From Pegoplata infirma (taxonomy: Eukaryota > Arthropoda > Insecta > Diptera > Anthomyiidae), in contig OY992537.1 of the NCBI GenBank assembly GCA_963921195.1, positions 73,972,894-74,036,893 of the forward strand: a stretch of 64,000 bases of DNA, read 5' to 3'. Shown here piece after piece: positions 10,371-21,611 of this stretch. A program made the translations under genes and the position numbers. The stretch's first letter is position 1, and every line of letters begins with the position of its first letter. The notes beneath the pieces are model-generated. The model saw only the letters and a program-made list of their open reading frames with translations. It had not been told where the DNA came from and searched no databases.

Positions 10371-11933
10371 ATAACTGAAGTTTTTATCTATTTCGGTTTG
10401 AGTCCATATTAATTATTTCTGAGAAATAATTATTTTTGTTGTACAATGAGAAAATCTGAAAAAATTAATTGACAACACAGGCTAAGTGGAGATGTCGACA
10501 GCTTTCGGAAGAAGCCACCCTTCCTTCGTCAGCACTCTTCGATTGTCACTGTAGGTGTGTAATATTAAGATCAGCTATTTAAACGTACATTAAGGTGAAA
10601 AAGCGAACGGGAATTATATCACATTTCATTACCCATATGTTACGTTTAGCACGAACTTAATGAATCTATTTTTAACTTTTTCCAACACAGTTGTAATTTC
10701 TTACACTGTAGTAGATTTTCTCAGAGTTGCAACCCTTAGTAGGACTTTTCAAGTCTTGAAAAATGTCCGTTAGGTTTGAATTTATATTTCGTATTTCTAA
10801 TTCTTAGAAATATTACTAAATTGCATTGTACCTTATGAGTTGAGTTTTAATTCTGTTTTTATATATTGTTGGACTTTATATTTTATAACTGAAGTTTTTA
10901 TCTATTTCGGTTTGAGTCCATATTAATTATTTCTGAGAAATAATTATTTTTGTTGTACAATGAGAAAATCTGAAAAAATTAATTGACAACACAGGCTAAG
11001 TGGAGATGTCGACAGCTTTCGGAAGAAGCCACCCTTCCTTCGTCAGCACTCTTCGATTGTCACTGTAGGTGTGTAATATTAAGATCAGCTATTTAAACGT
11101 ACATTAAGGTGAAAAAGCGAACGGGAATTATATCACATTTCATTACCCATATGTTACGTTTAGCACGAACTTAATGAATCTATTTTTAACTTTTTCCAAC
11201 ACAGTTGTAATTTCTTACACTGTAGTAGATTTTCTCAGAGTTGCAACCCTTAGTAGGACTTTTCAAGTCTTGAAAAATGTCCGTTAGGTTTGAATTTATA
11301 TTTCGTATTTCTAATTCTTAGAAATATTACTAAATTGCATTGTACCTTATGAGTTGAGTTTTAATTCTGTTTTTATATATTGTTGGACTTTATATTTTAT
11401 AACTGAAGTTTTTATCTATTTCGGTTTGAGTCCATATTAATTATTTCTGAGAAATAATTATTTTTGTTGTACAATGAGAAAATCTGAAAAAATTAATTGA
11501 CAACACAGGCTAAGTGGAGATGTCGACAGCTTTCGGAAGAAGCCACCCTTCCTTCGTCAGCACTCTTCGATTGTCACTGTAGGTGTGTAATATTAAGATC
11601 AGCTATTTAAACGTACATTAAGGTGAAAAAGCGAACGGGAATTATATCACATTTCATTACCCATATGTTACGTTTAGCACGAACTTAATGAATCTATTTT
11701 TAACTTTTTCCAACACAGTTGTAATTTCTTACACTGTAGTAGATTTTCTCAGAGTTGCAACCCTTAGTAGGACTTTTCAAGTCTTGAAAAATGTCCGTTA
11801 GGTTTGAATTTATATTTCGTATTTCTAATTCTTAGAAATATTACTAAATTGCATTGTACCTTATGAGTTGAGTTTTAATTCTGTTTTTATATATTGTTGG
11901 ACTTTATATTTTATAACTGAAGTTTTTATCTAT
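10371..11933. repeat. 514-bp tandem repeat, three units plus 21 bp
   Basis: Units start at 10371, 10885, 11399 and (partial) 11913, an exact 514-bp period. The three full units look identical by eye. Each has a hairpin (AATTATTTCTGAGAAATAATT) and, on the minus strand, a hammerhead-like core. Identity of this kind means very recent amplification, gene conversion or an assembly artefact. The unit resembles the tandem LTR-like repeats of Penelope-like elements in organisation, but no reverse transcriptase is present. Confidence 0.85.
10502..10532 (-). ncRNA. Hammerhead-ribozyme-like core (also 11016-11046, 11530-11560)
   Basis: On the minus strand each 514-bp unit reads CTGACGA, then A, GGAAG-loop-CTTCC, then GAAA: the conserved hammerhead core CUGANGA / stem II / GAAA in correct order and spacing. 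Penelope-like elements and some tandem satellites are known to carry such ribozymes. Against activity: I cannot find a convincing stem I, the AGCT after GAAA could form stem III only between two molecules, and the base at the expected cleavage position seems to be G. Treat it as a relic or candidate. Confidence 0.4.
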
Positions 11934-12554
11934 TAAAACTTATCCTTCGTGAGCGTGCGTGATCGTAAAAAAAAACTCACCCACGAAAACATCTCTATTT
12001 TAAATGTTTTTTAAGAGTTAATATTACTCATTCGCATACGTAATATACCCCATTATTACAAATTGTAAGCATAATGCAATGTTCAACATTTTTTTTCTCG
12101 AAAACAAGGAAAAATGCATCTCTGAAAATTTCAGAACAGATAGATATACACCTTAACTAATTTTTAAACATTTAAAAAAGAAATAAAATTGTGGCATGTT
12201 TTTTGATAAATAAAGTTTAATTTTAAATTTAAAAAATTCAGAACTTCTTCTGAAAATTTTCCAATTTTTATTTTTTTAATCGATAGCCCATACAAAAATC
12301 TATAAAAAACTTTTATTTTAAAGACATCACTGTGTTTCATTTTATTGGCATAAATATTCAAATAAAGATACTTAGGCAAAAAATGATGAAATTTTCAATT
12401 TTTGACCATGCCTCCAAGGCCCACTTTTTGAAAAATCTTAAATTTTATTTGTGTTATTTAATAGTGAACTAAGGGCGAATACTCTGCAATTGAATTCATA
12501 TTGACACGACATCACTTTTTTTTTGCTGAACATTTGGTGTGGAATGCCTCATAT

Positions 12555-12895
12555 ACGAGCACAGCAAAAATATTTCCATGTGATTATTTGGCAATCGATT
12601 TGAATTTTAAATGAAACTAACATTTTTTCCGTCATTAGTGGTTACGCCTTTTATATGTTTGTTAGTTCAAATATTTAGTTATATTCATATGAATATATTA
12701 ATATTTATGTTTGGAAAGAAATTTATTTATTTATTTTTTTTTCAATATTTTTATTCAATTCAAAAAGAGAAGCAATTTATGATTAACCTAATTAGAATTT
12801 CAACAAGCACAACATCCAAATTAGAATTTTTAGTAAATTTTCCTATTTAAAATATTTTTTTTGTTATAATTTTTTGAACATTGATAACGATTACT
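12555..12895. other. AT-rich stretch, no gene seen
   Basis: Low-complexity DNA with a 79-codon Phe/Ile-rich open frame at 12611-12850 that has no recognisable domain and is explained by AT richness. Confidence 0.35.
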
Positions 12896-13020
12896 CCAGA
12901 CATTTCTTTACTAATCATTACGACGATATTGTGATTATTGATTAGTAAAGAAATGTGACCTCGAGCTCTTTCTGAATAGAATTTATAGGTCGAATAATAA
13001 ATAATTTTTATTAATTTAAA
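12896..13020. mobile_element. Remnant of the Penelope-like palindrome family
   Basis: ACATTTCTTTACTAATCA (12900-12917) and its exact inverse TGATTAGTAAAGAAATGT (12939-12956) form a stem with a ~21-bp loop. The right side continues GACCTCGAG...AGGTCGAATAA, matching the terminal part of the elements at 30968-32076 and 40721-41434. Confidence 0.55.
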
Positions 13021-13642
13021 AATTAAAACCGAATTTTTTGAACATTATAAAAAAGGTTGTATTTAAATTTTGACAAAACTCTTTTTTTAAGTCATTTATG
13101 TCAAAAAAATTGTAGTACAATATTTTTAGTGTTAAATGTTTTAGTAAAAAAATTTTGTCTTATGAGTTTACATTTTTTGAGTGAGAAAAACATTGTGTTA
13201 AATATTTTTTTAAATTACTTTGACCAGGAAAACTTTAATTATACCCGAGTAAAAAAGTCTAATCATTAGCAGACTACAAGTTATTTTTCGAAAGTTCGGG
13301 TGCTTTGATTAATTTCAGACATTTGGCCGGACTAACGGGCATCTCTAGATCTTTTAAAAATTGATGGATTGCAGAATACACTTTATGGGGTCCTAGAAAA
13401 ATATAAGATTTTTTTTTTAAGTTTTTAAAATCTGTCGCTCGATAGATTCCCATTTATTTTGCAATTTAAACAATTGTTTTTAATGGACATATTAAATTTC
13501 AATGAATGTGCTACACATCGTATGATTGTTATGCAATTACACATACTTAGACATTTTTTATTATAATTTAATGTGTGTTAATGTTTTGTGTAAACGATAA
13601 CAATTTGTTTCTTAAATGTGAATGCGTGAATTTATTTATTTT
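13021..13642. other. AT-rich stretch with two small relics
   Basis: A CCCGAGTAAAAAAGTCTAATCA end like that of the 7613 MITE lies at about 13245, and a minus-strand mini-me scrap (ACTTTATGGGGTCCTAG) at about 13380-13397. Nothing else is recognised. Confidence 0.45.
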
Positions 13643-14534
13643 TATACCCTCCACTCTAGTGATAGAGGGTATATATAAGTTTGTCATTCCGTTTGTAACA
13701 CCTCGAAATATTGGTCTAGGACCCCATAAAGTATATATATTCATGATCCTCGATCGATTTTAAGACGATCTAGCGATGTCCGTCCGTCCGTCCGTCCGTC
13801 CGTCCGTCCGTCCGTCTGTCCGTCTGTCTGTCTGTCTGTCTGTCTGTTGAAAACACGCTAACTTTTGAAAGACTTTACGGAGGCTCCTGAAGTTTGGCAT
13901 ATATGTTGGGCATTTACCTGGTCAGGTTGGTATTGCAATCCAGCGAAATCGGTCCAGTGGTTCAAAAGTTATAAGCAAATGAGTGAATTTCGGCAAGGGT
14001 TTTTCTGGAATTTACGAGATAAAACACACGGTAACTTTCGAACGGCAATTCTGAGGGTGCTGAAGTGTGGCATATATATTTACCGTTCCTCTGGTCCGGT
14101 TCGTTTTAAATTTCAGCCAAATCGGTCCAGTGGTTCAAAAGTTATTAGCAAAACCGTAAATTTCAGATTCGCCTCACCTTAAATTCATGTGTTGAAACCC
14201 CGTTAAACAGGTTTTAAAAACATTGGTAAGTCACAAAAATATTTTACAACGCATTTTTGTCACTCAAAAATATTTTTACTTTAGAAAAAAAAAAAAAAAT
14301 ACACTCGAAAAAAATTTTACACTCAAAAAAAAATTTTACACCCAAAAAAAAATTTAGTAAATTTTGTTTTTTTTTTTTTCAAAAAATATTTAAAAAAGTT
14401 TTTTTTAAACAAAATAAAATATTTCTAATCAAAAATGTTATTTTTTACTCTAGAAAATTTACTATAACTTAAAAAGGGCATTGTGGAGGGTATTCATAGA
14501 TTCGGCCAAGTCGAATTTAACTTTTCTACTTGTT
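13643..14534 (+). mobile_element. Mini-me/DINE-1-like element, full-length copy
   Basis: In order: TATACCCTCCA...GAGGGTATATATAAG stem, GTTTGTCATTCCGTTTGTAA, AGGACCCCATAAAGTATATATATTC, GATCGATTTTAAGAC, (GTCC/GTCT)n at 13778-13848, two diverged ~130-bp modules containing CGGTCCAGTGGTTCAAAAGTTA, a TTTACACTCAAAA-rich segment, and the end hairpin ATTCGGCCAAGTCGAAT with ACTTTTCTACTTGTT. A (TA)n core with an adjacent GTCY tract is the published layout of dipteran mini-me/DINE-1, thought to be Helitron-related. It is non-coding; a 105-codon frame at 13865 is incidental. Its closest relative is 58896-60013. Confidence 0.8.
13778..13848 (+). repeat. (GTCC/GTCT)n tetranucleotide tract
   Basis: About 17 units, mostly GTCC then GTCT, inside the mini-me element. 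Tract length varies strongly between copies: about 36 units at 59031, none at 35865. Confidence 0.9.
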
Positions 14535-14559
14535 CTTATATTCAACTTTGAAAACACAA

Positions 14560-14720
14560 TAACTTTAAACACATAATCATCAACAACATTAACGTCATCA
14601 TCATTATTATCATCATTTCTAGCATGCGAATATATGTACATTAACATACGCATCGCATCATATTACCCACCATCATCATTATTATCATCAACATTATTCA
14701 AAGACAATAAACGCAGCAGT
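14560..14720. repeat. (ATC/ATT)n-rich microsatellite region
   Basis: ATCATCATTATTATCATCA-type runs occur at about 14590-14615 and 14670-14700, separated by a GCATGCGAATATATG segment. Confidence 0.7.
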
Positions 14721-15481
14721 AACATCTTCCGCATTCATTCATCTGAATGCAGGTAACAAAACACTTGATTTGCACAAAAATTGCAGATGGTGCTTTTTAT
14801 ATATTTAAAACCAAATCATAACAAACCATCTACCTACAACATATACAATGTGAAAAATACAATTGAGATGGCCTAAAAAAACAAACAGAAATTAAACTGA
14901 ATGGGAAGGAATTCTTAGTCAAATTTGTAAATTGTTATGGAATTGGGATATCTAGAAAAATCGAGATTACAGCATCTCCGAAAAATGTTTTATTGAAAAA
15001 AATGTAACCTTTGTTATTTTAGTTATCGATAACAAATTTCCTACAGAAATATTTTGTCGATAGCAAAAATTTTCTAAGTCAAAGACACAATTTTTTGGGG
15101 TTTTCATTAAAAATTCACAAATTTTGTTGAAAATGCATTTAGAAAAAGTTCCGAAAAATTTTTAAATTTTTCTAAGTCCCTGACACAAAAATTAAAAATG
15201 CTTTTAGGAATTTAGGAAAAAAAAGTTGAGCAATTTCCTAAGCTCAGTATTTCTTTGGGGTTTTAAAGAGCTTTAATGACTTTAAATAAAACGTTCTCAA
15301 AGCACTTTTTTGCATTTGCTTTTAAAACGCTTTAATCTAGCGTAGATGGATATTATCATTCTGATCTTCTGAAAGCATTTTAAAGATGGTATACAGAACG
15401 CTCGTACAACCGTTTACAATATTTTAACAACACTGTTTCGATTGGTATTCTCTGTCTTGGAACTGAATACTAAAGATTTCT
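14721..15481. other. Leader of the TATCGATA satellite region
   Basis: Mostly unique AT-rich DNA. One or two isolated satellite units (TTATCGATAACAAATTT) appear at 15020-15070. A 15250-15400 segment has several AAAGCGCTTT/AAAACGCTTTAA-like phrases like those at 340-430, perhaps a diverged shared element. Confidence 0.4.
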
Positions 15482-17956
15482 AAAAAAAAATTATCGATAA
15501 CAAAGTTTTTTATAGAAAATTAGTTATAGATAACAAAGTTATGTAGAAAATAACTTATCGATAACAAAGTTTTCTATAAAAGTTAGTCATCGATAGCAAA
15601 GATTTCTATAAAATGTAAGTTATCGATAACAAACTTTTTTTTAGAAAAAAGTTATCGATAAAAAACTTTTGTATAAAAAATAAGTTATCGATAACAAAGT
15701 TTTCTAAAGAAAATTAGTTATCGATAGCAAAGTTTTCTATAGAAAATAAGTTATCAATAACAAAGTTTTCTATAGAAAATTAGTTATCGATACCAAAGTT
15801 TTCTATAGAAAATTAGTTATCGATACCAAAGTTTTCAATAGAAAATTAGTTATCGATAAGAAAGATTTTTATAGAAAATAAGTTATCGATAAAAAAGTTT
15901 TCTGTAGAAAATAAATTATCGATAGCAAGGTTTCCTATGGATAAAATTTTTTTTATAGAAAATTAGTTATCGATTACAAAGTTTTCTATAGAAAGTTAGT
16001 TAACGATAACAAGGTTTTCTATAGAAAATTGTTTATCAATAAGAAAGTTTTCTATAGAAAATTAGTTATCGATAACAACGTTTCTATTGAAAACATGTTT
16101 TCGATAACAAAGTATTATTTAGAACAGTAGTTACTGATAACAAGGTTTTCTTTAGAAAATTAGTTATCGATAAAAAAGTTTTTTATATAAAATTTGTTTT
16201 CTATAACATAGTTTCTATAGAAAATAAGTTATCGATAACAAATTTTTCTAAAGAAAATTAATTTTAGATAGCAAAGTTTTCTACATAAAATTAGTTATCG
16301 ATTTCAAAGTTTTCTATAGAAAGTTAGTTAACGATAACAAAGTTTTCGATAGAAAATTTTTTATCGATAAGAATGTTTTCTCTAGAAAATTAGTTATCGA
16401 TAACAACGTTTCTTTTGAAAACATGTTTTCGATAACAAAGTTTTCTTTAGAAAAGTAGTTACTGATAACAAGGTTTTATTTAGATGTTAGTTATCGATAA
16501 AAAAGTTATTTATAGAAATATTGTTTTCGATAACATAGTTTCTATAGAAAATAAGTTATCGATAAAAAAGCTTTCTAAAGAAAATTTATTATCGACAGCA
16601 AAGTTTTTTATATAAAATTAGTTATCGATAACAAAGTTTTCTATAAAAAATTACTTATCGATAAGAAAATTTTCTATAGAAAATTAGTTATCGATAACAA
16701 CGTTTCTATTGAAAACATGTTTTCGATAACAAAGTATTATTTAGAACAGAAGTTACTGATAACAAGGTTTTCTTTAGAAAATTAGTTATCGATAAAAAAG
16801 TTTTTTATAGAAAATTTGTTTTCGATAACATAGTTTCTATAGAAAATAAGTTATATATAACAAAGTTATCTAAAGAAAATTATTTATCGATAGCAAAGTT
16901 TTCTATATAAAATTAGATATCGATTACAAAGTTTTCTATAGAAAGTTAGTTAACGATAACAAAGTTTTCTATAGAAAATTGTTTATCGATAAGAAAATTT
17001 TCTATAGAAAATTAGTTATCGATAACAACGTTTCTATTGAAAACATGTTTTCGATAACAAAGTATTATTTAGAACAGTAGTTACTGATAACAAGGTTTTC
17101 TTTAGAAAATTAGTTATCGATAAAAAAGTTTTTTTATAGAAAATTTGTTTTCGATAACATAGTTTCTATAGAAAATAAGTTATCGATAACAAAGTTTTCT
17201 AAAGAAAATTAATTATCGATAGCAAAGTTTTCTATATAAAATTAGTTATCGATAACAAAGATTTCTATATAAAATTAGTTATCGATAACAAAGTTTTCTA
17301 TAAAAAATTACTTATCGATAAGAAAATTTTCTATCGAAAATTAGTTATCGATAACAACGTTTCTATTGAAAACATGTTTTCGATAACAAAGTTTTCTTTA
17401 GAAAAGTAGTTACTGATAACAAGGTTTTATTTAGATGTTAGTTATCGATAAAAAAGTTATTTATAAAAAATTAGTTTTCGATAACATAGTTTCTATAGAA
17501 ATTAGTTATTGATAACAAAGTTTTCTATAGAAAATTAGTTATCGATAACAAAGTTTTTTACAGAAAATTAGTTATCGATAACAAAATTTTCTGTAGAAAA
17601 TTAGTTGTCGAAAGCAAAGTTTTCAATAGAAAATTAGTTATCGATAGTTTTCTATAGAAAATTAGTTATCGACAAAATTTTTTAGGGAAACAATTCATTG
17701 TTATCGATAACAAAATTTTCTTTAAAAAAAATAGTTCTCGATGTATTAGTTATCGACAATGTGTTCGATAGAAAATTAGTTATCGTTAAAAACGTTTTCT
17801 GAAGAATATCAGCTATCGAAATTAAAATTTTTATAGAAAGTGAGTTATTGATGTTTCTGTAACAAAGTTTCTATAGAAAATTAGTTATCGAAATTAGTTG
17901 CCAATAACAAAGTTTTCTATAGAAAATGAGTAATCGATAGCAACGTTTTCTATAAA
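15482..17956 (+). repeat. TATCGATA satellite array
   Basis: About 2.5 kb of ~33-bp units alternating two palindromes: TTATCGATAA and TTTTCTATAGAAAA, typically AAAATTAGTTATCGATAACAAAGTTTTCTATAG. A variant marker (GATAACAACGTTTCT) recurs at 16071, 16399, 16693, 17021 and 17350, i.e. spacings 328, 294, 328 and 329 bp. So there is a ~328-bp higher-order repeat of about ten monomers, with one monomer missing in one copy. TATCGATA is the DREF consensus and CGATA clusters bind BEAF-32 in Drosophila (established knowledge). Several dozen such sites are packed here. Confidence 0.9.
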
Positions 17957-18258
17957 AATCATTATTATTTCTTCGTCTTTCTAATTCCCATTGTGGATAG
18001 AGTCGAATATGTATTAATATTTTAGTTGTGCACAAACGATTTGTCATTAGACTCGTTTGCTACTTTGTAGTAAATCGTTTCTATTTTTGCTAAATAATTT
18101 TGAAATTCCGAAACACGTGTCGATTATGCCTTGCAAAAATGACCAAAACAAAACAAAAAAATATTTTTCTTGAAAATTATACTTTGAGAATATCATGGTT
18201 TTAACAAGTAAAGAAAATAATTACCTAGAGCCAGAATAAACATCCTCAAAATATAATC
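17957..18258 (+). mobile_element. Penelope-like palindrome-family fragment inside the satellite
   Basis: From TTCTTCGTCTTTCTAATTC to AACATCCTCAAAATATAAT this is one diverged arm of the element at 30968-32076, including ACTCGTTTGCTACTTTGTAG and CCGAAACACGTGTCGATTA. It sits exactly where the satellite switches orientation. Confidence 0.7.
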
Positions 18259-19150
18259 GTTGTTATCGATAACTTATTTTCTATAGAAAACTTCGATAAC
18301 TAATTTTCTATAGAAAACTTTGTTTCAAAAACATCGACTAATTTTCTAATTATTTTCTATAAAAAATTATTATCGATAAATAATTTTCTATAGAAAACTT
18401 TTTTACCGATAACTAATTTGTTATCAATTACTAATTTTCAATAGAAAACTTGTGTATCGATATCTAATTTTCTAAAGAAAACTTTGTAATCAATATCTAA
18501 TATTCTATAGAAAACTTTGTTACAAAAAAATCGACTAATTTTCTATAAAAAACTTGGGTATCGATATCTAATTTTCTTTAGAAAACTTTTTTATCGATAA
18601 CTGATTTTGCATAGAAAACTTTTTTATCGATAACTGATTTTCTTTAAAAAAGTTTGCCATCAATAACTAATTTGCTATAGAAAACTTTGTTATCGATAAA
18701 TAATTTTCTAAAGAAAGCTTTGTTATATCGATGACTACATTTCTATAGAAAACTGTGTTATCGAAAACTTGAATTCTTTAGAAAATTTTGCTATCGATTA
18801 CTTATTTTTTAGTTATAAAAATCAATTTATTGATATTTTTTATTAGTTATCGATGTATCGATAAGAAAGCTTTCTATAAAAAATTAAGTTATCAACGAAG
18901 ATTTCTAAAGAAAATAAGTTATCCATATCGAAATTAGGTATCGATAACAGTGTGCTACAGAGATATCAAAGTTCTCTATAAAAAATTAGTTATCGATATT
19001 TCGATAACAATGTTTTCTTTAGAGAATTAGTTAATGCAGAAAATAATTTATCCATGACAAAGTTTTCTTTAGAAAAGTTTTCTACAAAAAACTAGTTGTT
19101 GATTCCAATATTTTCTTTAGAAATGAAGTTATCGATAAAAAAGTTTGGGA
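18259..19150 (-). repeat. TATCGATA satellite, mostly inverted
   Basis: From 18259 to about 18830 units read CTATAGAAAACTTTGTTATCGATAACTAATTTT, the reverse complement of the left array. From about 18840 to 19150 degenerate units are again in the left-hand orientation. Units are more diverged than in 15482-17956 and no higher-order period is evident. Confidence 0.85.
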
Positions 19151-19164
19151 AAGTAAACCATTCT

Positions 19165-19236
19165 TTAAGTTTGGACCAAAAGGTCTACGCGAGGTGTAAA
19201 TCGGGCACCGCTCCCCCTAACCTAACCTAAACCACC
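19165..19236 (+). mobile_element. LINE 3'-end fragment, plus strand
   Basis: TTTGGACCAAAAGGTCTACG...CCCCCTAACCTAACCTAAA is the sense 3' end of the LINE family (compare the inverse at 47849-48097). Only about 70 bp remain, at the edge of the satellite. Confidence 0.55.
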
Positions 19237-20131
19237 CTATAGAAAATTAGTTTTTGACGGCAAAAAAAAAAAATGTTATACATTTTTCGTATTGAAAATT
19301 TTCCTGATTCTAAAACCATACAAAATATTTGACACCTGGGCTGCTATCTTTTGAAAAGCATTGGTAAACGACTAAAATATTTTAAATTGTTTTTTTTTTT
19401 TAATTAAAACTCAAAATCAGTTTTATAAAAAAGGTTTTATTTCAAAATAAAATTTTTCTAATCAAAATTTGTATAATTTTTTTTTTAAGTCACTAAAAAA
19501 GTATTTTCTTACTAAATTTTTTATGTGGTTTCAGAAAATGTTGGTTATTGTGTAGGATATTTTATTACTAAACTTAATAGAAATCCATTTATTTTTGTTG
19601 GAACACCTTCCTTGTGAGAAAAAACTGGCTGTACAAATTTTTTTTTTTCATTGTGTGTAAATTGTTGCAAAATGCGTTTGACAATTGAAAGTCATAAAAT
19701 AAAATGTTGTAAATTGAAACTCAAGAGAGTACAAAACCAAATAAAAACGTGACTTTTGATAAGATGATGATGCCGAATATTTGGAGCAATTTCAATAAAG
19801 TTTAAAGAGAAATAACTTAAATGGCTTCCTTGTAGTAAATAGTAAATAATTTCAAAAAATGGACAACATTATTTGTTTCGCTATTTAATAACAATAAGTA
19901 ATATAACAAGTGTCTAAATCATAATCACAATTTTAACAATTTAAGATTTCTGTGGCACACAATTTTAAATTAATTTATTAATTTTTCAAGTTAGAATACA
20001 AATTGCATTCTATTCTCCGAAATTTTAAATGTATAAATACTAAATAAAATTGTTTTTTTTTTTTTTTAATTACCATGAAATATCATTTTGTTTGTTCAAT
20101 GACTCAAATGTCTTTGCTAATTATTTAAACA
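19237..20131. other. AT-rich stretch, no gene seen
   Basis: Intron-like DNA without shared repeats or RNA genes that I can recognise; poly(T) and poly(A) runs only. Confidence 0.4.
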
Positions 20132-20133
20132 TA

Positions 20134-20818
20134 CACTCAAAAAAATACGTCAGTAAAAAAGTTTGTAAAATGGTTTGTAACCCAACTTTACAGGTTTTTT
20201 ACTAATTCTTACTAAAAATTATTTTTTAGTAGTTCTTTTTTGTAAACTCGCGTTACAAACTATTGATTTTTACTGATTTGTTAATAATTTTTTCAGTTAA
20301 TTTTTTAAAAATTATCCTACAAAATTTTGATATTTTTTTTGTAAATTTTACAAAATTAGTTTGTAAATTTCGTATTTTTTTCTAGAAAAAAAGAAATTAT
20401 AATAAAATATTATTTTTTTTCTATTTTTTACTCACCTATTTGGCATTTAAAAAATTAATGTTTAATTTATATTTGTAACTTTAAGAAATAGCATAACAAG
20501 GAGAAGAATATACGTACAACAAAGGCTTTGGATTTTAATTTTTTTTACACATACATTATGATATGCAAAATTCAAAAGCAAGGCGCCAGCGAGCTGGTAT
20601 TTTTATTAATTTTTACAACCGGGTTTTAAAATTTATTTTACAGAAATTGTACAGAAAAATTTAGTAATACTAATTTTTTTAGTATTTTAAAGATTACTAA
20701 TTTTTGAAAACCAAAGTTTGTAATGGTAACTGAAAAAGTTATCGGGCACAAATTGAAAACTTTATTAGTAATGGTAACAGACTTTTTTGTAAGGAATACT
20801 AACATATTTTTATGAGTG
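20134..20818. mobile_element. CACTCAAA-family MITE, 685 bp
   Basis: Ends CACTCAAAAAAATACG and (inverted) CACTCATAAAAATATG, flanked by TA (20132-20133, 20819-20820). The interior repeats TTTTTACTAA and TTTGTAA phrases in both directions. Non-coding. Confidence 0.75.
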
Positions 20819-20820
20819 TA

Positions 20821-21217
20821 CGAGTATGTGGGATATTTTTTTTTTTGTTTGTTTTCAATTGTTTATATCGTGCGAAATATTGCTTTAATTATTTTTTAAA
20901 ATATTACGTGAATATTTACATTATTAAATATTTACAACTGAATGGTTTTATGGCATTGTAAATCAAGTTTTATAAGTAATTATTTTTATTTGAGTTTCAA
21001 ACGCCAACTAATTCTTAAAACAAAAATCTAACAGCAGCCAACAAAATCTCATGTGTAGCAAACGATAAGTTGACAACCTTAACTAAAACTTTTTATTAAA
21101 TAAAATGAGTTTTTAGTTAACAAAAAAAATAAATAATAAAGAGATTAAATTACACTAGCATACTTTTTCTTTTTTTTTTTCGGCACAAACCTGTAAAAAT
21201 GGTATTTAAGTATTTTA
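20821..21217. other. No recognised feature
   Basis: AT-rich DNA between two MITEs with no ORF or repeat of note. Confidence 0.35.
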
Positions 21218-21608
21218 TGGTGTTTTCTTTTCTGGCAAAAAATGTGCCTTTTTTTGCATTTCGCCCCGAAAATTGTGTTTTTGTGTTCTTTTCTAAAAAA
21301 TGTCAACCCTTATAAAGAATATCGTGTTCTTTTCTAAAAATGTCTGCCCTATAAAGTGCAAAAAAGTTGCACTTTTTACCCCGTAAAAAATCACGGGGTT
21401 GAAATTGCCTTATAGAACAGCTGACATTTTCTGTGTTGTTTTCCCAAAACAGCTGTTAAAAAATACAGGGCAGAGTATTTCTGTATGTTGTGTTCTATTC
21501 CAGTCAAATAAAATGCAAATTTTTATAGATTTTTTTAAGGTGTGTTAAACATTTTAAAAATGAATGCCCTAAAAAGGCAAACATTTTTTTTTAGAAAAGA
21601 AAACACCA
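21218..21608. mobile_element. Harbinger-like MITE, TTA duplication
   Basis: Perfect 16-bp inverted ends TGGTGTTTTCTTTTCT, flanked by TTA on both sides (21215-21217, 21609-21611). Three-bp TWA duplications are typical of PIF/Harbinger. The same GTGTTCTTTTCTAAAAA motif recurs internally at about 21283 and 21322. Confidence 0.75.
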
Positions 21609-21611
21609 TTA

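Larger units (their letters stand above)
10137..12554. mobile_element. 2.4-kb inverted-repeat element with TA flanks
   Basis: The arms run about 10139-10370 and (inverted) about 12320-12552. They begin TATGAGTCATTCCACACCAA and TATGAGGCATTCCACACCAA and are followed by about 200 bp of near-identical sequence. TA stands outside each end. Between the arms are three 514-bp tandem units and about 385 bp of other DNA. The ATTCCA end motif links it to the foldbacks at 6220 and 34199. No transposase is present. Confidence 0.75.

Noticed and set aside
13865..14182. A 105-codon frame with Trp-rich repeats as a small secreted protein
   Set aside because: It consists of the two ~130-bp mini-me modules translated in one frame; the near-identical element at 58896 does not keep the frame.
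14740..14760. GAATGCAG|GTAACA as a recursive splice site
   Set aside because: There is no continuous pyrimidine tract before the AG and the donor half is weak.
15482..19150. CRISPR-like regular repeats
   Set aside because: Units are contiguous and palindromic without unique spacers, in a fly genome; this is a satellite. The same holds for 43591-43760 and the 35-bp arrays.
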